Below, in pieces: positions 18,854-32,053 of a DNA stretch of 64,000 nt. Location: assembly GCF_035222375.1 (NCBI RefSeq), contig NW_026946366.1, forward strand, positions 1,302,001 to 1,366,000, read 5' to 3'. The notes beneath the pieces are model-generated. The model was not told the DNA's origin and searched no databases. It saw nothing but the letters and a program-made list of their open reading frames with translations. Each line of letters opens with the position of its first letter. The stretch's first letter is position 1. The translations under genes and the position numbers were made by a program. Source of the stretch: Podospora pseudocomata. Lineage: Eukaryota > Ascomycota > Sordariomycetes > Sordariales > Podosporaceae.

Positions 18854-20360
18854 TTTGGATTGTGGTGGGGTGGTCTGAGGGAGGGGTTAAGGTTGGTGAT
18901 GGTGTTAATTGGTGCGGTGGTTGGCTGTGGTCGATTGCGCTGCTGCTGTCGCTGCGCTTGCCGTACCATGGCGGCCAAAAATTCTAGAGTTGAGACGATA
19001 AGGGCGATAAGATAAGATCTTTTTAGTGGGTTGGCTTCTTATCGATTGGGCTGGTTGCCTTCTTATCGCCGAATTCATAACGCCGATGACTCTCCTTCTC
19101 AGCCACGGCAGCTGCCACACTTGCTGCCAACTGAAGAAGCTGGCAAGCGATTCCCCTCCATGATTCAAAGACATGCAGATGCAAGATTGGACAATGCAAT
19201 GTTCCTGTCTTCGCGTCCGTGACAACTTGGAACCGTTTCTGTTGACGATCTTCTTTCGAAGAGACCGTCATGTCTCCGTCTGAAGCTATAACACAGCTCT
19301 ATTAAGCCTTCTTCACCGTTTCTTTTATTGATCCCCAGCCTCGTGTGACTGTCACATGCAAGCCTCGACGTCTGAAGACCAAGGTCACCTCTCTTTTCTT
19401 GGCAGGATGAGCTTGGCCTCAACAGCATCAACCCCTCTCACAAATCGCCCGACTGGATGGAGAAAATCCCGCTCCGTCTCGTAGGAAACGAAGTGATACC
19501 CAAAAGCATACCAATACCGAAGACCACACACACTCACGGTTCGGATCTGGTAGGTGTCTCTGTCCCTCAGAGCATCTCGGTGTCTAAACTTAGGTCGTCG
19601 AGCCGTTCGATGCTGCCCAACACCCATCGATATCTCGCAACCGCCCTCCCCCCACGCTCACGTTCACAAGCTCGTGAGGTAAGCAGGGAGAGATTTTTCT
19701 TCAGTTTTATCTGCCCAACATCCGAGCTTCAGGACTTGTCTCCTCAGCGGTAGCCGATGAGCTCGTCCGTCCGCACACAGACCACCACGGCAATCACGTC
19801 TTCCGCCAGATCTTGAATTGCCTTCCTGTTGCGGTATGGCCCGGTGTGATCGCGGGATGCCAACACCCCCTCCCCTTCCTTCTACGGAGCAGATGTTAGT
19901 CGCGACGCTACGGGAGGGAAAGACAACCTGCTTCTTGCTTGCAGCTTGCAGGACATGCTTGCATATCCCGTCTTTTTTGCTTTGCTGACTGTTGTTGGAA
20001 GTACCTCCAAGGTCAACAGCCAGAAAACAGGGACGTTTTGTCCCCTCTCTCTCTCTCCACCTCTTTTTCCCCAGATAAAGCAACCCAACCCTTCTCCCCC
20101 TCCCCTGTTGTTGGTCGTGTGTGCACACAGAAAAGGAAACATGACCCCTGACGGGTACATTGTGTGTTTCCAACATATCCCGCAAGCCAGGTCCAGGGCC
20201 AAAAGATAGTACAAAATGTTCCTATCTCTATATCGATGACAGCGCATATCTGCTATGATCCAGGTTCGGTTTAGCAAACCTGATGAGCTCACAATCAGCG
20301 GTGGTAGCGGTGATTGTGGGTGTGGTCGCGTGCAGCAAAGCAATGATGCAAGCCACCAAG

Positions 20361-20400
20361 CGGTAGCACACCACACCAAGTGGTAGCACACCACACCAAG
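20361..20400. repeat. 20-bp tandem duplication
   Basis: The 20 bases at 20361-20380 are repeated at once at 20381-20400 with a single difference in the first base. The unit begins (c/t)ggtagcacacc. No coding frame is kept in it. Confidence 0.85.
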
Positions 20401-20422
20401 TTTGTTCTTCTATCACGCCTCT

Positions 20423-20458
20423 GACCTTCTAGACGGGTTCTAGTTTTTCTAGAAGGTC
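20423..20458. repeat. Perfect 11-bp inverted repeat (hairpin), with HSE-like cores
   Basis: GACCTTCTAGA (20423-20433) and TCTAGAAGGTC (20448-20458) are exact reverse complements around a 14-nt loop. The right arm contains TTCTAGAA, which fits the nTTCnnGAAn unit of heat-shock elements. It lies about 1.6 kb upstream of NOP16 and 2 kb downstream of the transcription factor. Function is not shown. Confidence 0.7.
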
Positions 20459-22522
20459 GCTTCTTTCAGATTTGGTTTTGCTGAGGTGGCCGATCAAATT
20501 CGATAGTGTTGTTGACCCCCTTCTTCCCCCCTCACCTTCACTTTGTGGCTTGCTTGGTGTGTGCTAGGGTTCCCTTCTTCTTTTTTGTTCTGTGCAGCTT
20601 CTAGCGGGGTTTTGATGGGGGTTGGTGGTGGTGGTGGTGGTCTGGACAGATCAACAACATGATTTCTCTACTACTCTCACCGAATCAGTGGTGTTGAGGT
20701 AGGGTAGAGGAAGCGCGGTTAACCAACGGGGTTTGTGTTGATCTATGGAGTTTGGGGTTGGGGAGTTCTCCACCGCAGATGAGGACAACCCGATAGAGTC
20801 TATACGGATACGGGATACCGAAAGTTGTCGGCGATTTTTTTTCTTTCTTCCCCTCTTCTGTTTTGCCTCCTTCGTCCCCTCTCTCGTCTGGAACTGGGCC
20901 AGCCCCCCCTAGTTTGTGCTGGATGAAGGTGTGGCTTGACGCCTCCTCCTCTCCTCTTCATCGTTTCCCCTATCTCCATTATCCTCCCCGTCTTACAAAC
21001 GTACATTGCCGCCAGCGAGCCGCCCCATGTACACAACACCCCTCTTGTGGTACAGTAGTTCCAAGTCCCTTCCCCCACGCAACTTTCCCCTTGAAGGTTA
21101 GAATCTCCGATTGGGCAGGTCCTTTGTGTATGTATGCACATTCTGACCCCTGACCTTGAGACGGCTACACGGCGAGCGGTCCTGTCCTCCTCCTCACCAC
21201 TACCACCCAACAGTTCCACAGCTGGGGTTTGCCTCTTGCTACAAGTGTACATCGAGAGAGCCACCAGTTGAGGGGGAAACAACACACAGGCAAGGGGGAG
21301 GGGTAAGCGAAGGCGGCATGGGGAAAAAAAGAACACATTAACCGCGAAGCTTGTCGTTCCTTTGCGTTCCTTGTTGGCTACAACTTTGTTGATGGAGTCG
21401 ATGGAGCCGTTTCGCATTTTCTGCAGTTACATCCAGATTGCGTGCTTTATCTCTCTGTCTCCATTGCCAGTTCTCCACTTGTTTGTCATGTTCAAGAAGA
21501 GGTTATCGTGAGAGACACTATAGCGACGGTCTGTTAAGCGCGGCTTTGTGCTCAAACCGGGTAAGCCACCTCGATTCACTCACCGAGACGTTGGCTTCGA
21601 GAAGGTCTGCAACGGTAGGTTGGCAAGGACTAGAACGCGGGTTGTAACCAGCGGGCAGTAGTGATGTGATAGAGATACATTAGACTTGACGGGGGGAGGG
21701 GAAAGGGAGGGGGAACGTCGATCGGTTGAGCATGTACCTCTGAAGTATTCTTCTGGTGAGGTGGTAGATCTGATGTAACATGGGATACCCCGAATGTTTT
21801 GCTTACCCACCCGAGGAGGGGGTCAGCAAGCTGTGTGGACTATGGGAGGGAGGAGAGGGAGAGTCCCGTCCGAGGCACAGACGAACCTGACACTTTCCAG
21901 AAAAGAACATATGCCGAGCTGAGACTGTGGGCGTCTCTGAAGGGCTACCCGAGATGGGGACACACTCGCCCACACGGACAGTCATCCAGCTGAGAGAAGT
22001 GTGCATTGCCTACTGAGATGAGCATCTAATGCGGATATGGCACATGACACACCTCGCGTACAGCATGTATGAAGGCTCCTCACAAGACTCCATGTCCGTG
22101 CCATAGAGCTCTTCATAGGTAGTTGAACATTTGTCACCAGTGTTTTGCATGTGCTTATAGTTGGAAGAGTGTTGTGAATGTTTTGCAATGTTTTTGTAAA
22201 AGTTTCAACAATTGTATCTGATAAAACATGTACCCATAGCTTTCTCCTCTTCCCCCCCGCCATCAAGAACCTGCTCTTGTTCCCAAAACCCTGACAGGTG
22301 AAGGTGTAACCACGGTGGCTAAATAGGTAGGTATATATAAAAAGTAAACCCAAAAGAAATGATATAATAAACAAAGAGATGTCGGTATGTGTGTTGAGTG
22401 TGTGTGTGTGTAATGTGCAGGTCACCATCGTTGATGTACCTCACTCACTGTTGCCATAAATCCAGGGCAACTAGGTAAGTACCCCCCCTTTCATATCATA
22501 TCCGTCCCAATCCATATCAACA

Positions 22523-25318
22523 TCAAAACATAATCCACTCCACCTCCTGATTCCCCCCAATACACTTGATCCAATTAAACGGCCCGCCCCTCTGCTGCTG
22601 CCCCGCCGTGCCCGGCCTCATCCTGTTGTACTCATCCTTGACTTGCACCCCCTCCCCAGCCCAGAGCCGCTCAAGCACTTCCAACGCGGCAAGGTTGTTC
22701 ATGTACCCGCTCCGGTTCATAATCTCCCTGCACTTGGACCGGACAATATTCTGCTGCAGCTCATTGACGCACTCGCTTCCCGCAACAAAAAGCGGCCAGA
22801 GCAGAAACTTCTCCGCGGAGGAACCCGCTTCGAGGCTGGTGGCGTAGTAGACCACCTGAGAGACCAAGTTGCGGAAGTTGTTGTGGGTGGAGGAGGAGTG
22901 AGGGCTGGCAAGACGCTCGGTGTACAAGAGCGCGGCATACCGGAAGGCTTCGGAGAGGGAGTTAAGATCCCGGATCTGAGTCGCGGTCGGGGGTGGGGTG
23001 GTGCCATTGACACCAGCGCCAACTCCCATTCCTACTCCTGGGGATGTGGGAGAGGAAGAGAGGGATGGAAGCGGGAGCGGCGGGCCGGTGAGCGAGGCCC
23101 GGACGCGGTTGGAGTCGAATTCCCAGGTTTGGAGGGCGATGCGGGCCTCTTTCCACTCGCGCCAGAAGGCGCTGCGGTGGTCATCGTAGGCGGAGGAGGG
23201 TGATTGCATCGAGTTGGCGCCGAGATGGTCATTGTCGTCGAGGGTGGAGCCAAACCCGTTGCCGTCGAAGCGGACGCTGCTGTTGATGGGGTGGGGAAGG
23301 CCGCCAAAGAGGCTGTGGTGGTGGTCGGGGCCGCTGAGGAGGGGAGATGACTTGAATGGCGCACCGAGCGGGGAGGCGGAACGCGAGGTATCATTTGCCC
23401 GGGGGAGTGGCGAGGAGGCGAGGAGGTTCTGGACTGGCCGCTGCTGAGAAAGCAGGTTAAGTCGGCCAAGTTTGATAATGGTCCTGAAGAGCTCGCGGTC
23501 GCAGCCGACGAGGTTCTCAGCTCCGGGTGGGAGGAGCTGTGCATCAGGGAGAACACCGTAAAAGCTCGTGTTGAGCTGGGCTTCTCTGTCGTTAACACTG
23601 GCGGAGATGGCATCAAAGTATGTGAAGAGCGCCTCCATCCAGGCCGAGTCTCTTGATGGTGGGTAAGGAGACATCCGCCGCATGCCCAGAATCTTCTTGA
23701 CTCCGGCAAACTGTGTGTGAAACTTGGCAACCCCTGACTCGGCCATTCTGTAGTGGCAGAGCAACAAGATGGTGGCCAAAACGGAGTCCTGTGTTGACTT
23801 TTCCGCGTCGTTGAGCTGCTCGTCAAGTAACCGTACTGCCAAGTTTCTGTGTTGGTATTCTTCAGTCAATGACTGATCTTGCCCATCCGAGGGGCTCTCC
23901 ACGGGACTCTTCTCTCTCATGTCGAAACTGTGTTGACCGAGACTGAGTTTGCGCTTCATCCTGAGGTTGCAGGCGGCCAGCGCGCAGATGGCGTGCTGCA
24001 AGCTCCGGCTGCTGTTGGCAAGGCCAAGAATATGCTCTCGGAAGGGGTTGTTGGGGCCATCGATAAACACCATGCTAGGGCACATGGACTTCTCGTAGTA
24101 GTCGATGAAGAATGGCATCTTGGTGGCGAGATCTGGGCTCATCTGCAAGACGGGTGATGGTGACTGTGAAGGATATGAGTTCGCCCAGGGGGCTCGGGTC
24201 CTTTCATTGACGCTGCAGGAGAGCGAATCCTCATCCGCGTTCGAGGTGGCCCAGAAAGAGCCGTGGTGAGACTGGACACTGCTTCCGTACGTGTCCAAGT
24301 CAGGTGTGCCAGGAGCTTTTGCGTCTTGAGGTCAGCGTATGTGATACGGTTGTTGTGGGTAACGAAACTCACCCATGACGTCGCATTCATGTGGGAGCTT
24401 GCGACTGAGCTGGGCTTCCAAGGACTCTACATGAGACATGTGAGATTGAAGACTCGAAGCGGGTTCTGATGGACCATATACGAGGCTGGGGCAAGAGGTT
24501 GGTGCCCGGGGCTGCTCAATCATGATGCCACCTGTTGGGCTCTGTGGAACGGGCGACCCGTGATTGTGGAATCCGTCGTAGACAATAGGGCTGTGGATGT
24601 ATTGCGGCACGTCGTCTCTCGGAAACGAGTGAGCAATGGGAGACATGTAGTCAACCTCGCTCATGGTGTCCAGGGGAGTGTGGATCATTTCCCGGTGCAT
24701 CATCATGTCACCAGGAGTCGACACAGGAATGTGAAGACTGCGTGGTGGAGGAAACCTCGGACCATCTACTGGGGGCATGCTGGACGAGAAGGGAATGTGA
24801 GTCCATCCCGGCGGCGCGGATTCGGTAGGAGACATGTGCGACATGTCGTAAGGGTGGTGGTGAAAAGGAGGTATCGTGATAGAGGGGCTCCGCCCGTGGC
24901 CCATTTCCAGGTCGCCGCGAACTGCCCGCTCATCCTGCTCGGTTGGCCACTGACCGTTCGAAGTGACGGAGGTCGTCCGAGAGCGTGTCGTGGTCGTTGG
25001 TGACTTGATGCTGGAAAGGCTCGTCTTGGCTTGGTTGACTGGTGGTGCCTTTGCAATGGGCAGCGACAACCCGCGAAGCTTGCCCCGACTGGCCACGCCA
25101 ACACCCCATGTGAGCTGCGTCTTGTAGCCAGAGCACTCGTTACCAATCTCCAAGCACTGCGAGCAATACGGTCTCCTCCGATCACACTTCACATTCCGCT
25201 TGGCGCAAGTAAAGCAGTCGTCTGCGGCCCCGCCGGCGGGGGCTCTTCTTCTGCGCTTCCTGGCCGAGGCAGCATCCTTCGCTGCTCCTGTCGACGGCGT
25301 GTTGATTGGTGCAGTCAT
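22523..25318 (-). CDS. Zn2Cys6 transcription factor with fungal-specific regulatory domain
   Basis: This is a binuclear zinc cluster regulator acting in the nucleus. Exons are 25318-24373 and 24315-22523 (57-bp intron, gtgagt donor), giving 912 residues. A basic run (ARKRRRRAP) precedes the zinc cluster at residues 35-62, where the Cys spacing is C-x2-C-x6-C-x6-C-x2-C-x6-C. Just after it, QLTWGVGVASRGKLRGLSLP matches Moc3/ARCA-type fungal factors. A long His/Pro/Ser/Met-rich linker follows. The C-terminal half (from about MPFFIDYYEKSMCPSMVF) looks like the PF11951 Fungal_trans_2 domain, with HAICALAACNLRMKR and a Gly/Pro-rich loop. The frame is open upstream of 25318 but without an ATG. Its target genes cannot be read here; it stands alone in a gene-poor region. 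Confidence 0.88.
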
Positions 25319-25673
25319 GATATCTGATGATGATGGTGGTTGTAGTGGTGTTGATCCGTTCAAAGTTTCCACCGCCCGTTAAAGTAATAAGTCTCGATGT
25401 AGTTGCTGGTAAGGCCAATTCCGAATTCCCGGGAAGTCTCGTGCAGATCCGCACAGCAGGGCAACCGACAGAAGGCCTTGTGAAGAGGCAAGTGTTATTG
25501 AACACAAGGTGTGGCCCTCGAGAGACAGCGGATGCTGGCTGGAGTGGGTGAACGGGTATTAATATGGCAAGACTCGGGGCACATAGCACGCTGCGTGGGA
25601 GAGACACTGGAGCCTGTGTATGTCTCGCAGCCGAGAGGGAGGTTGAACCTGCAAGCTGGGAATGGTCGAGATG

Positions 25674-25708
25674 AGATGGGATGAAGTGGGATGGGATGGG
25701 ATGAGAAA
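25674..25708. repeat. GGGAT-type microsatellite in the 5' region of the Zn2Cys6 gene
   Basis: The short, impure tandem array has units of gggat and gatgg, about seven copies, about 360 bp upstream of the chosen ATG of the transcription factor. Confidence 0.6.
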
Positions 25709-25886
25709 TGAATCAGATTGGGAAAGAGGGCAACATATGAGAGCAAGGCAAGGCCGCGAGCCGTGTGTGTGGTAGGGTGTTCTGTTTTATTAAACAGCAG
25801 CTCCCAAGCACTTCCACCGAGGCACCAAGCAGCAAGAAAGAGACACACGGTCTGCATGCAGCCCCATCCCATGCCCGGCAACCTGA

Positions 25887-25901
25887 CCCCCCCCCCCCCC
25901 C
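25887..25901. repeat. Homopolymer C15
   Basis: Fifteen C in a row lie about 0.6 kb upstream of the transcription factor start, inside a generally C-rich (C/T) tract that runs to about 25930. Confidence 0.9.
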
Positions 25902-28900
25902 TACCCCTACCACCCTCCCCCAGTCCCCCCGTGCAGCGCGCCAACGCCCCCTTCCCACAGGTACCACCCAGGTACCTCCGTACCGACCAGGGGCCAAGGG
26001 AGGATCGGTCGGAGGAGCGGACGAGGTTCTGGAGTGGGTGCAACGGCCGCGAGCTGGGGGCGGCGACGAGTTACAACAGGTGACGGGCGGGAGTTGGAGT
26101 CTGGTCAGTGGAGAGAGCCAAGGAAGACCCCATTGCGTCCCACATTCTCTCTTTCACCTGTCCACCATATCCATCCACTCGTCCATGATAGACCCCAGTC
26201 GAATACTCAGGTGAGACAGTGATGATTTTCGGAATAAAAAGACGGTTAAGATGGGTTGTTGGGCTGCCATTGGAGGGGGAAGCGAGGATTGAGAGTGAGA
26301 TGGGCGAGTTAGCCTGAGGGACTATAGCCAGTGAAGTGTAATTATTCCGACTGAAAGGGAGACCGAACCCAGATCCCAAAGGCTTCAGAATTGGCCGACC
26401 GGCAAGAGCTGAAGAAGTCTCGGAGATACCGCAAATGCTCCGTGCCCTGACGGTCTGTTTCAAGCTCTATCTCTCTCTGGAGTCTCTCTGTCACCGCTCT
26501 CTCGTTACAAGAGTTGTGAAATTCATGGCGTTTGGGGCGCTAAAGAATCCCTTGGTCAACCGAAGAGCTTGTGTTTGACGACTGCGACGTACACAACAGA
26601 TTCAAGAGTGCTGTCGCTCTCACTGCGAATGCGAGAATTTGGAGCGAGGTTGGCGTTAACAGGCCCCCTGTAGAGATACCCCAGCGCCAGCGGGACAGCG
26701 CGGGGGTTTGTGGCTGACCCTGCCGTCCCGTCCGTTTACACATGTAGTGCCCCGCCATCTGCCACAGTTTTCACTGATATCTTGAACTTTCAGCAACTTG
26801 AACCGGATCAACCTAGTTCGTACTTACCAACACTTCACATTCGGCGCTTTTACTTTCTTACAGCTGGCCGGACGACATCTCTTGTTATCACAAACGCTAA
26901 CACGAAGCATGAGGCTCCATAAAATCAAAATCACGGCAAAACGGGCCTCTCAATGCCAGGAGGTCCCGCTCTGGCTGGACTGACCCCCATCTGACAACGG
27001 CGTCGTCCACTTTGAGCAAAACCGCCTGCCAGTCGGTTATCATCAGATTGCGACCCTGTGCCGGTACCTATTGCGAGCCAGGTCCGTATTCCACATCAAC
27101 AAGCGACCGCCCCGTATCTGAGACCGCATTGACGACGCTACCCGACCCGAGGACGCCAAAGGGAAGATGCAATATACATTTGATAGTCCCTCGTCAGCCT
27201 CAAGCCCACGAAGCAGCCACTATATCGACAGCCATGTGAGACATCCTCCTCTCGCAATGCAACAAGCAATGGCAGCAAGCACACGATGCATTGCATTGAA
27301 GCTATTGCGCAGGAGTGGGGGTCCTTTCAACATGCGTTGGGTTTCCCCATCACCGAGCTAGTGACAGCATTTAATATATTCGGCCAGTCATTGTCTGGTT
27401 ACTGGGTTCAGCAAACACTGACGACATGCAGCACCAGTCGTGGTCTCTGCCTTCTTCAGGAATCTCGTGAGACCTTCCTGGTCTCGGTGGGAGGGTAGTT
27501 CATTACAGGACATCAGAAACCACTAAAATAGTCTGATAAGGAAACATGTTTTCTGCAGATGGTGTTGCCAACTTGTCATGTCATGTCATGGTCAGAACAA
27601 GACCATTATGCTGCATGATGCTGATCACGACCAGCTTGCTCAGGCACGCCCAGCGCCCAAGACGAATCAGCCACCGCCGAAAGCCTTCTGTGCAGGCTTC
27701 TAGAGACCTTCCACACTAGGCCTCAGAGATGCTAGTGGCGGAGGCTCCCTTATCAGCACACTTGCTGTCGGCCATGCCCGGATAATCCCCCGAGCAGTTC
27801 ATATCAACAGGCGGGCAGCAATATCTCGGATGGTGGGCCTTGAAAACCACACCGAGGCTTTGAGGTTTATTATTAAACGACATAAGGCGAAACATGATCG
27901 CCAAGGGTAAGGGTTCGTGGGTTCTGAGCCGAGAAACGGAGTTCATCAGAGCCGCCCTCACGCCCTGTCGTCCAGGGGTCAATAACGGAGACCAGACCAG
28001 GGCGAAACTGACGCCAGAAGCCACAATGCACGACATCGTCTCGATGACGAGATTCGCTTGTGACTTCTTGATGGAGCTGTTGGCAGTCTGAGCTCGAGGT
28101 ATTTTCGCCCGTCGAGGACACGGTCTCATGGACCCTTCGCGCAGTTTTCCCCTTCGCAGTTTGTACTTTTGCCACATACAAGTTCTCACTCATCATGGAA
28201 GACGACATATACGTACGTTGCCTTGATTCGCTGCGCCAAGCACCGCCACGGCTCGCCGCTGACGAAGGAAAGACACGCATCTTACAGGCCCAAGATGAGC
28301 AACACTGGATCTTTCCAGACCAGGACAACACTTCCGTCGACACCACAATAGAGAATAAGCAATGTCGGCAAGTCAGAGGCCACGGCACGGCCTTGACAGC
28401 GCTTCCGTTCTCGCCAAGGAAAGGGGTTCGGGAGGGGTTGTCAGGGGATCAGCTTTTAAACGACCACACTCGAGATGGACTTCATACAAACTCGTCTGTG
28501 GTGTATCGAGCAAGTGGTTCATGCGCTAGCTTGGGGACTAGGTCAGTCGTTACACCCTGTACCCTGACCTCTCTAACTATCCCCTCTTTTCGTTGTCAAC
28601 CCAACTCGGATATATGGCATGTGAGCTCGCTACACCTTGAACTTGGCACTATTCCTATCCGTGTGGGCATCGTCAATAACTCGTCGACATGCAGCGATAT
28701 CACCAGAGCCAGATCATTGCGCTCCGTTGAAGCGGTCCAGACCAGCGCCACAGCAAGGGCCTGAAGTAAACCTCAAACCCCTCACCATCACAGCGCACAC
28801 GGCGATATTTGGTGGGGGTCACGTTCGAGTGGTCGCCGACTTCCACTGCATGCAAGAGCCACCAGAAAACAAGTCGTTGACTGACAACAAGACGCTCCAA

Positions 28901-31130
28901 CCTGCGGATGCAGCCGGACGAAAACGGCGTCCTTCTCAACGTTCGCTCGAGGCTCGCGAGGCTCTTGTTCGGACACTAAAAGACGGTAGCGTCTTGTCCA
29001 CCGCCAGACCAAGCAACGACAAGTCACGCGCTGGCAAAGCAGCCAAGCGGTAGCAAGAGACGGCGATACAGCCACCTGCATTTGGCTGCCAGCGCTAGAA
29101 GCCAGAAAGAAACATGCATCGAAGCTTCTATCTCGTCACAACTTGCGCCCCACAAATCCCTTTTCCCCCATCCTTCCTCGTTGCGAAAATGCCATTGCGT
29201 TTGTGGACGGAACGGCGGCTTCTGAACCTGCAATTTGGGCAGAAACGTCTTGGCTATCGGCGCGCTGGACGGCTACACACTTTAGTACCTTACGCTATAC
29301 TTGCTTGTTTCTCGTTGCTCGTCTTCACATGCTGATCACTAGATTCCGTTCTCTGGTCCTGTTCGTGATTGTCGATCCCAAGCACCAGCAAGGCGGAAGC
29401 GATTAATAGCATCGTGGCATCTCCCGCCGGGCTGGCAGATCGACACTGCGAGGTGTTTCTCAGCTGAGGTGCAAGCAGCGGGTGATAGGCTGAAGCCTTG
29501 TGTGAGAGGTGTCGCGAAACTTGATCAACCTCAAGAGAGGGTTCACCAATCACCTTTCACCAAATGCAGGCTCTTTGTGAGATGTCGAGGGCAGACGGGA
29601 TTGACCGCCATAACTGGAGTTCCCCTCACTTGTCTGGCCTTGCGAGCTACACCGCTTCAGGGCAATGACCGAGGCCCTTGCTGCACGACTGATTGGTCTG
29701 TCGGGTTGGGAGCAACTGGGCGGCGGCGGCGGCGGGTTTTGAGTGCAGTGAGAGGGTGAGAGACGGGAGTCGGGGATCCGGATCTCAGAGTTGTGGTGAA
29801 CCAAGAGATGTGGCTGAGAAAACGGCCCTTTTCTTCCCACGGTCGGCTTGCGGCCCTGGCGGCTTGGCCCTGGCGGACTGGCACTCTTGGGGCAGCACAC
29901 GTCTTTACGTAGCCTCGGCAGTCTGGCATCACTCAGCTACGGTTGTTTGCTGACAAGCACAAAGCTGAAGACAGTCAAAGCCTCCGAGGCGCCGCTTTGT
30001 CGCCTTACTTTTGATATTATATACTCTGATATAGGCAGAATATTTGACGTTGTTCGGAGATTTGTGCTGGGCAGGAAAACTGAGGGAAACAATACCGACG
30101 AGACGGACCTACTCGGCGTCACGCTTTCCATAAATTTGTCAGCCTGTCTGTCAGCTCGGGGACCCTTTCCACATATTAACTGGCAGGTTCGTTGAAGTCA
30201 TCGAAGAGAAAGGTCCTACCCTGCTGGGGGAATCCTTCCTGAGATATGCCAACATCTGGTTCAGCAGCTGTCAGTTTGACGCAGGGCATCGCGATCTCTC
30301 TCTTATTCATCAGCAGCAAATTATCTTTAAGCTTTTTGTTTCTTTTCTCTTGCAGCACACTCCGACCGTTTGAAAAGCACACCCACTGTTCTGCGCTGCG
30401 GATGGAACGTTGCAATCTTTTGCCCTATTCCCTGATGGGTTAAGCGTCGATTGCTTGGTTAAGCGGAGCTGGGACTAGGGCTGGTTTTCTTTTCCCCCGC
30501 GGCTTGGCCTTGTTTTGTCTAAACCCTTTCCGTCACCGAGACACACGATTTTGGTTTCTCTCTCCACCAGAGAGAAAAAGGTATCGAGATGTACCTCGGG
30601 CATGTCACTCTGTTTCCTTTGGTTGTTGGCTAGTTGAGTGGTGTTGGTCAGTTTTTACGAAAGCGAGACGCCGTTGGGAAAACTAAATTGGCGCCGGGCT
30701 ACGATGACGGAATGACGAGATGGGGGAGGCTGATTTGACTATCTGATGAAAGTGCCATCTTTTTTCGTTGTCCATGACTCGGACTTGAGGAAAGCCCAAT
30801 CTGTTCCTAACGTCAGAGGAGGGTAACGGGAAAGCCACAACGGGAGCCCCCCACTGCATGGTTCACGCGCGTTGTCGCCACAGGCACCACCTAGAGAGAA
30901 CCAGCGTTCATCCCGTCCCTGCGTTGGGTGCGCTGCTGTTGGTGTCATATCCATACATAGAACAGAGCTGGGACGACTCTGTACACTCCTATAATTCGTC
31001 CAAGCCCCTGGGTTATCGCCGATGATCGTTTGCCACGATGAGGAATATCTCCGTTTTTTTCTTTTGGTTGGGTGGTGTGTGTAATTATAGGTACCTACCC
31101 TCCGAATGTGCGAGTCTTCTCCTATCATTG

Positions 31131-31144
31131 CCCCCCCCCCCCCC
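31131..31144. repeat. Homopolymer C14
   Basis: Fourteen C in a row in the gene-poor stretch. Confidence 0.9.
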
Positions 31145-31989
31145 TTTCATCATTCTTGAGAAGAGGTGAGGGGAGAGTAGCATCTCGAAGGGAAAAGAAG
31201 CGGATATACGCGGGGCAAAAAAGTTCGGAGAGGGCAGTGATGTTCGAAAGTACCCGGGGGGGCGGAACGATTTGCGCGTTTGTCTCTGATGAGGAGGGTT
31301 GGGGATTTGGGGCGGCGACTAGGGACAATGGGGCCCAGTGAGAATGTCTCTCCTTACTTTGCTTGGCCTTCTGTTACCTAGTTGTTCGGATCGAACCTAA
31401 TCCGATTTGGGGTACATGTCTAGAGACACATTGAGGTTGGAGACTTGACCGAATCGAGGGGTAGGATAGATGCGGTCGGAGACGGACGGAGAAATGGTTG
31501 GAGAGAGGTTTGTAGGGGTTGTGAGGGGAGGCATCACGAGATGTAAGTTGCGATGGGGACGTAGGACCCTGGTGTTGACGAGTGCTTGGACGTTGAGGTC
31601 ATCATCATTAGTCAAAAGTTCTTCAGGGGACAGCAGGTCAGTACTATCCTTCCGCCCTCGGATGTCTACCGCCTTCCGGTGACCGCGCGGTCGGAACTTT
31701 GTTCTCTGGCTACCAACGGACGGGATGGGTACTGGCGAGCCCATTCCCTTCTGCTTGGGGCTGCCGGTAGCTAAGTAAGGTCGGTATGCAGTCACGTTTT
31801 CTTTTTTCTGAAAATAGCATCACTAGCCCTACAGAGGTTGGGACATCGTGTGCATGTCCTACACGAGCCGTTATGACGCCGGCACGAGGCGGTATTTCGT
31901 GTTTGTTTGATGGATGGTAATGAGGCAGGTGCGGTGAGGCAGGGTCAGTTAATATCAGCCCGTGTGATTCTCTTTTTGCTTGTTCTGTC

Positions 31990-32053
31990 GGGGGGGGGGG
32001 TTTTTTTCTTATCCTATCACTCTTCTTCTTCTTCTTCTTCTTCTTCTTCTTCT
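31990..32053. repeat. G11-T7 run followed by (TTC)11 microsatellite
   Basis: Eleven G and seven T at 31990-32007 are followed by an uninterrupted TCT/TTC array at 32021-32053. The open frames over it (poly-Leu, poly-Ser or poly-Glu) are products of the repeat. Confidence 0.9.

Larger units (their letters stand above)
18854..22522. other. 3.7 kb intergenic region between NOP16 and the Zn2Cys6 factor
   Basis: This is upstream of NOP16 and downstream of the transcription factor. Frames of up to about 205 codons occur (20800-21417 on the minus strand), but they overlap others, are rich in Arg, Gly and Cys, and match no family. It contains a 20-bp tandem duplication at 20361-20400 and an 11-bp inverted repeat at 20423-20458, listed separately, plus short GTG and GGT microsatellites near 20625 and 22390. 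Confidence 0.45.

Noticed and set aside
20800-21417. 205-codon minus-strand frame
   Set aside because: It has low-complexity Arg/Gly composition, overlapping frames on the other strand and no family match.
25319-25372. 18-residue N-terminal extension of the Zn2Cys6 factor
   Set aside because: The frame is open but begins with GTG; the first ATG is at 25318.
28195-28764. 189-codon plus-strand frame in the gene desert
   Set aside because: It overlaps minus-strand frames of like length and has no domain or signal; chance is the simpler view.
31381-31420. tRNA B-box-like sequence (minus strand ggttcgatcc)
   Set aside because: The flanking bases do not form the T stem, and no acceptor or anticodon arm can be drawn.
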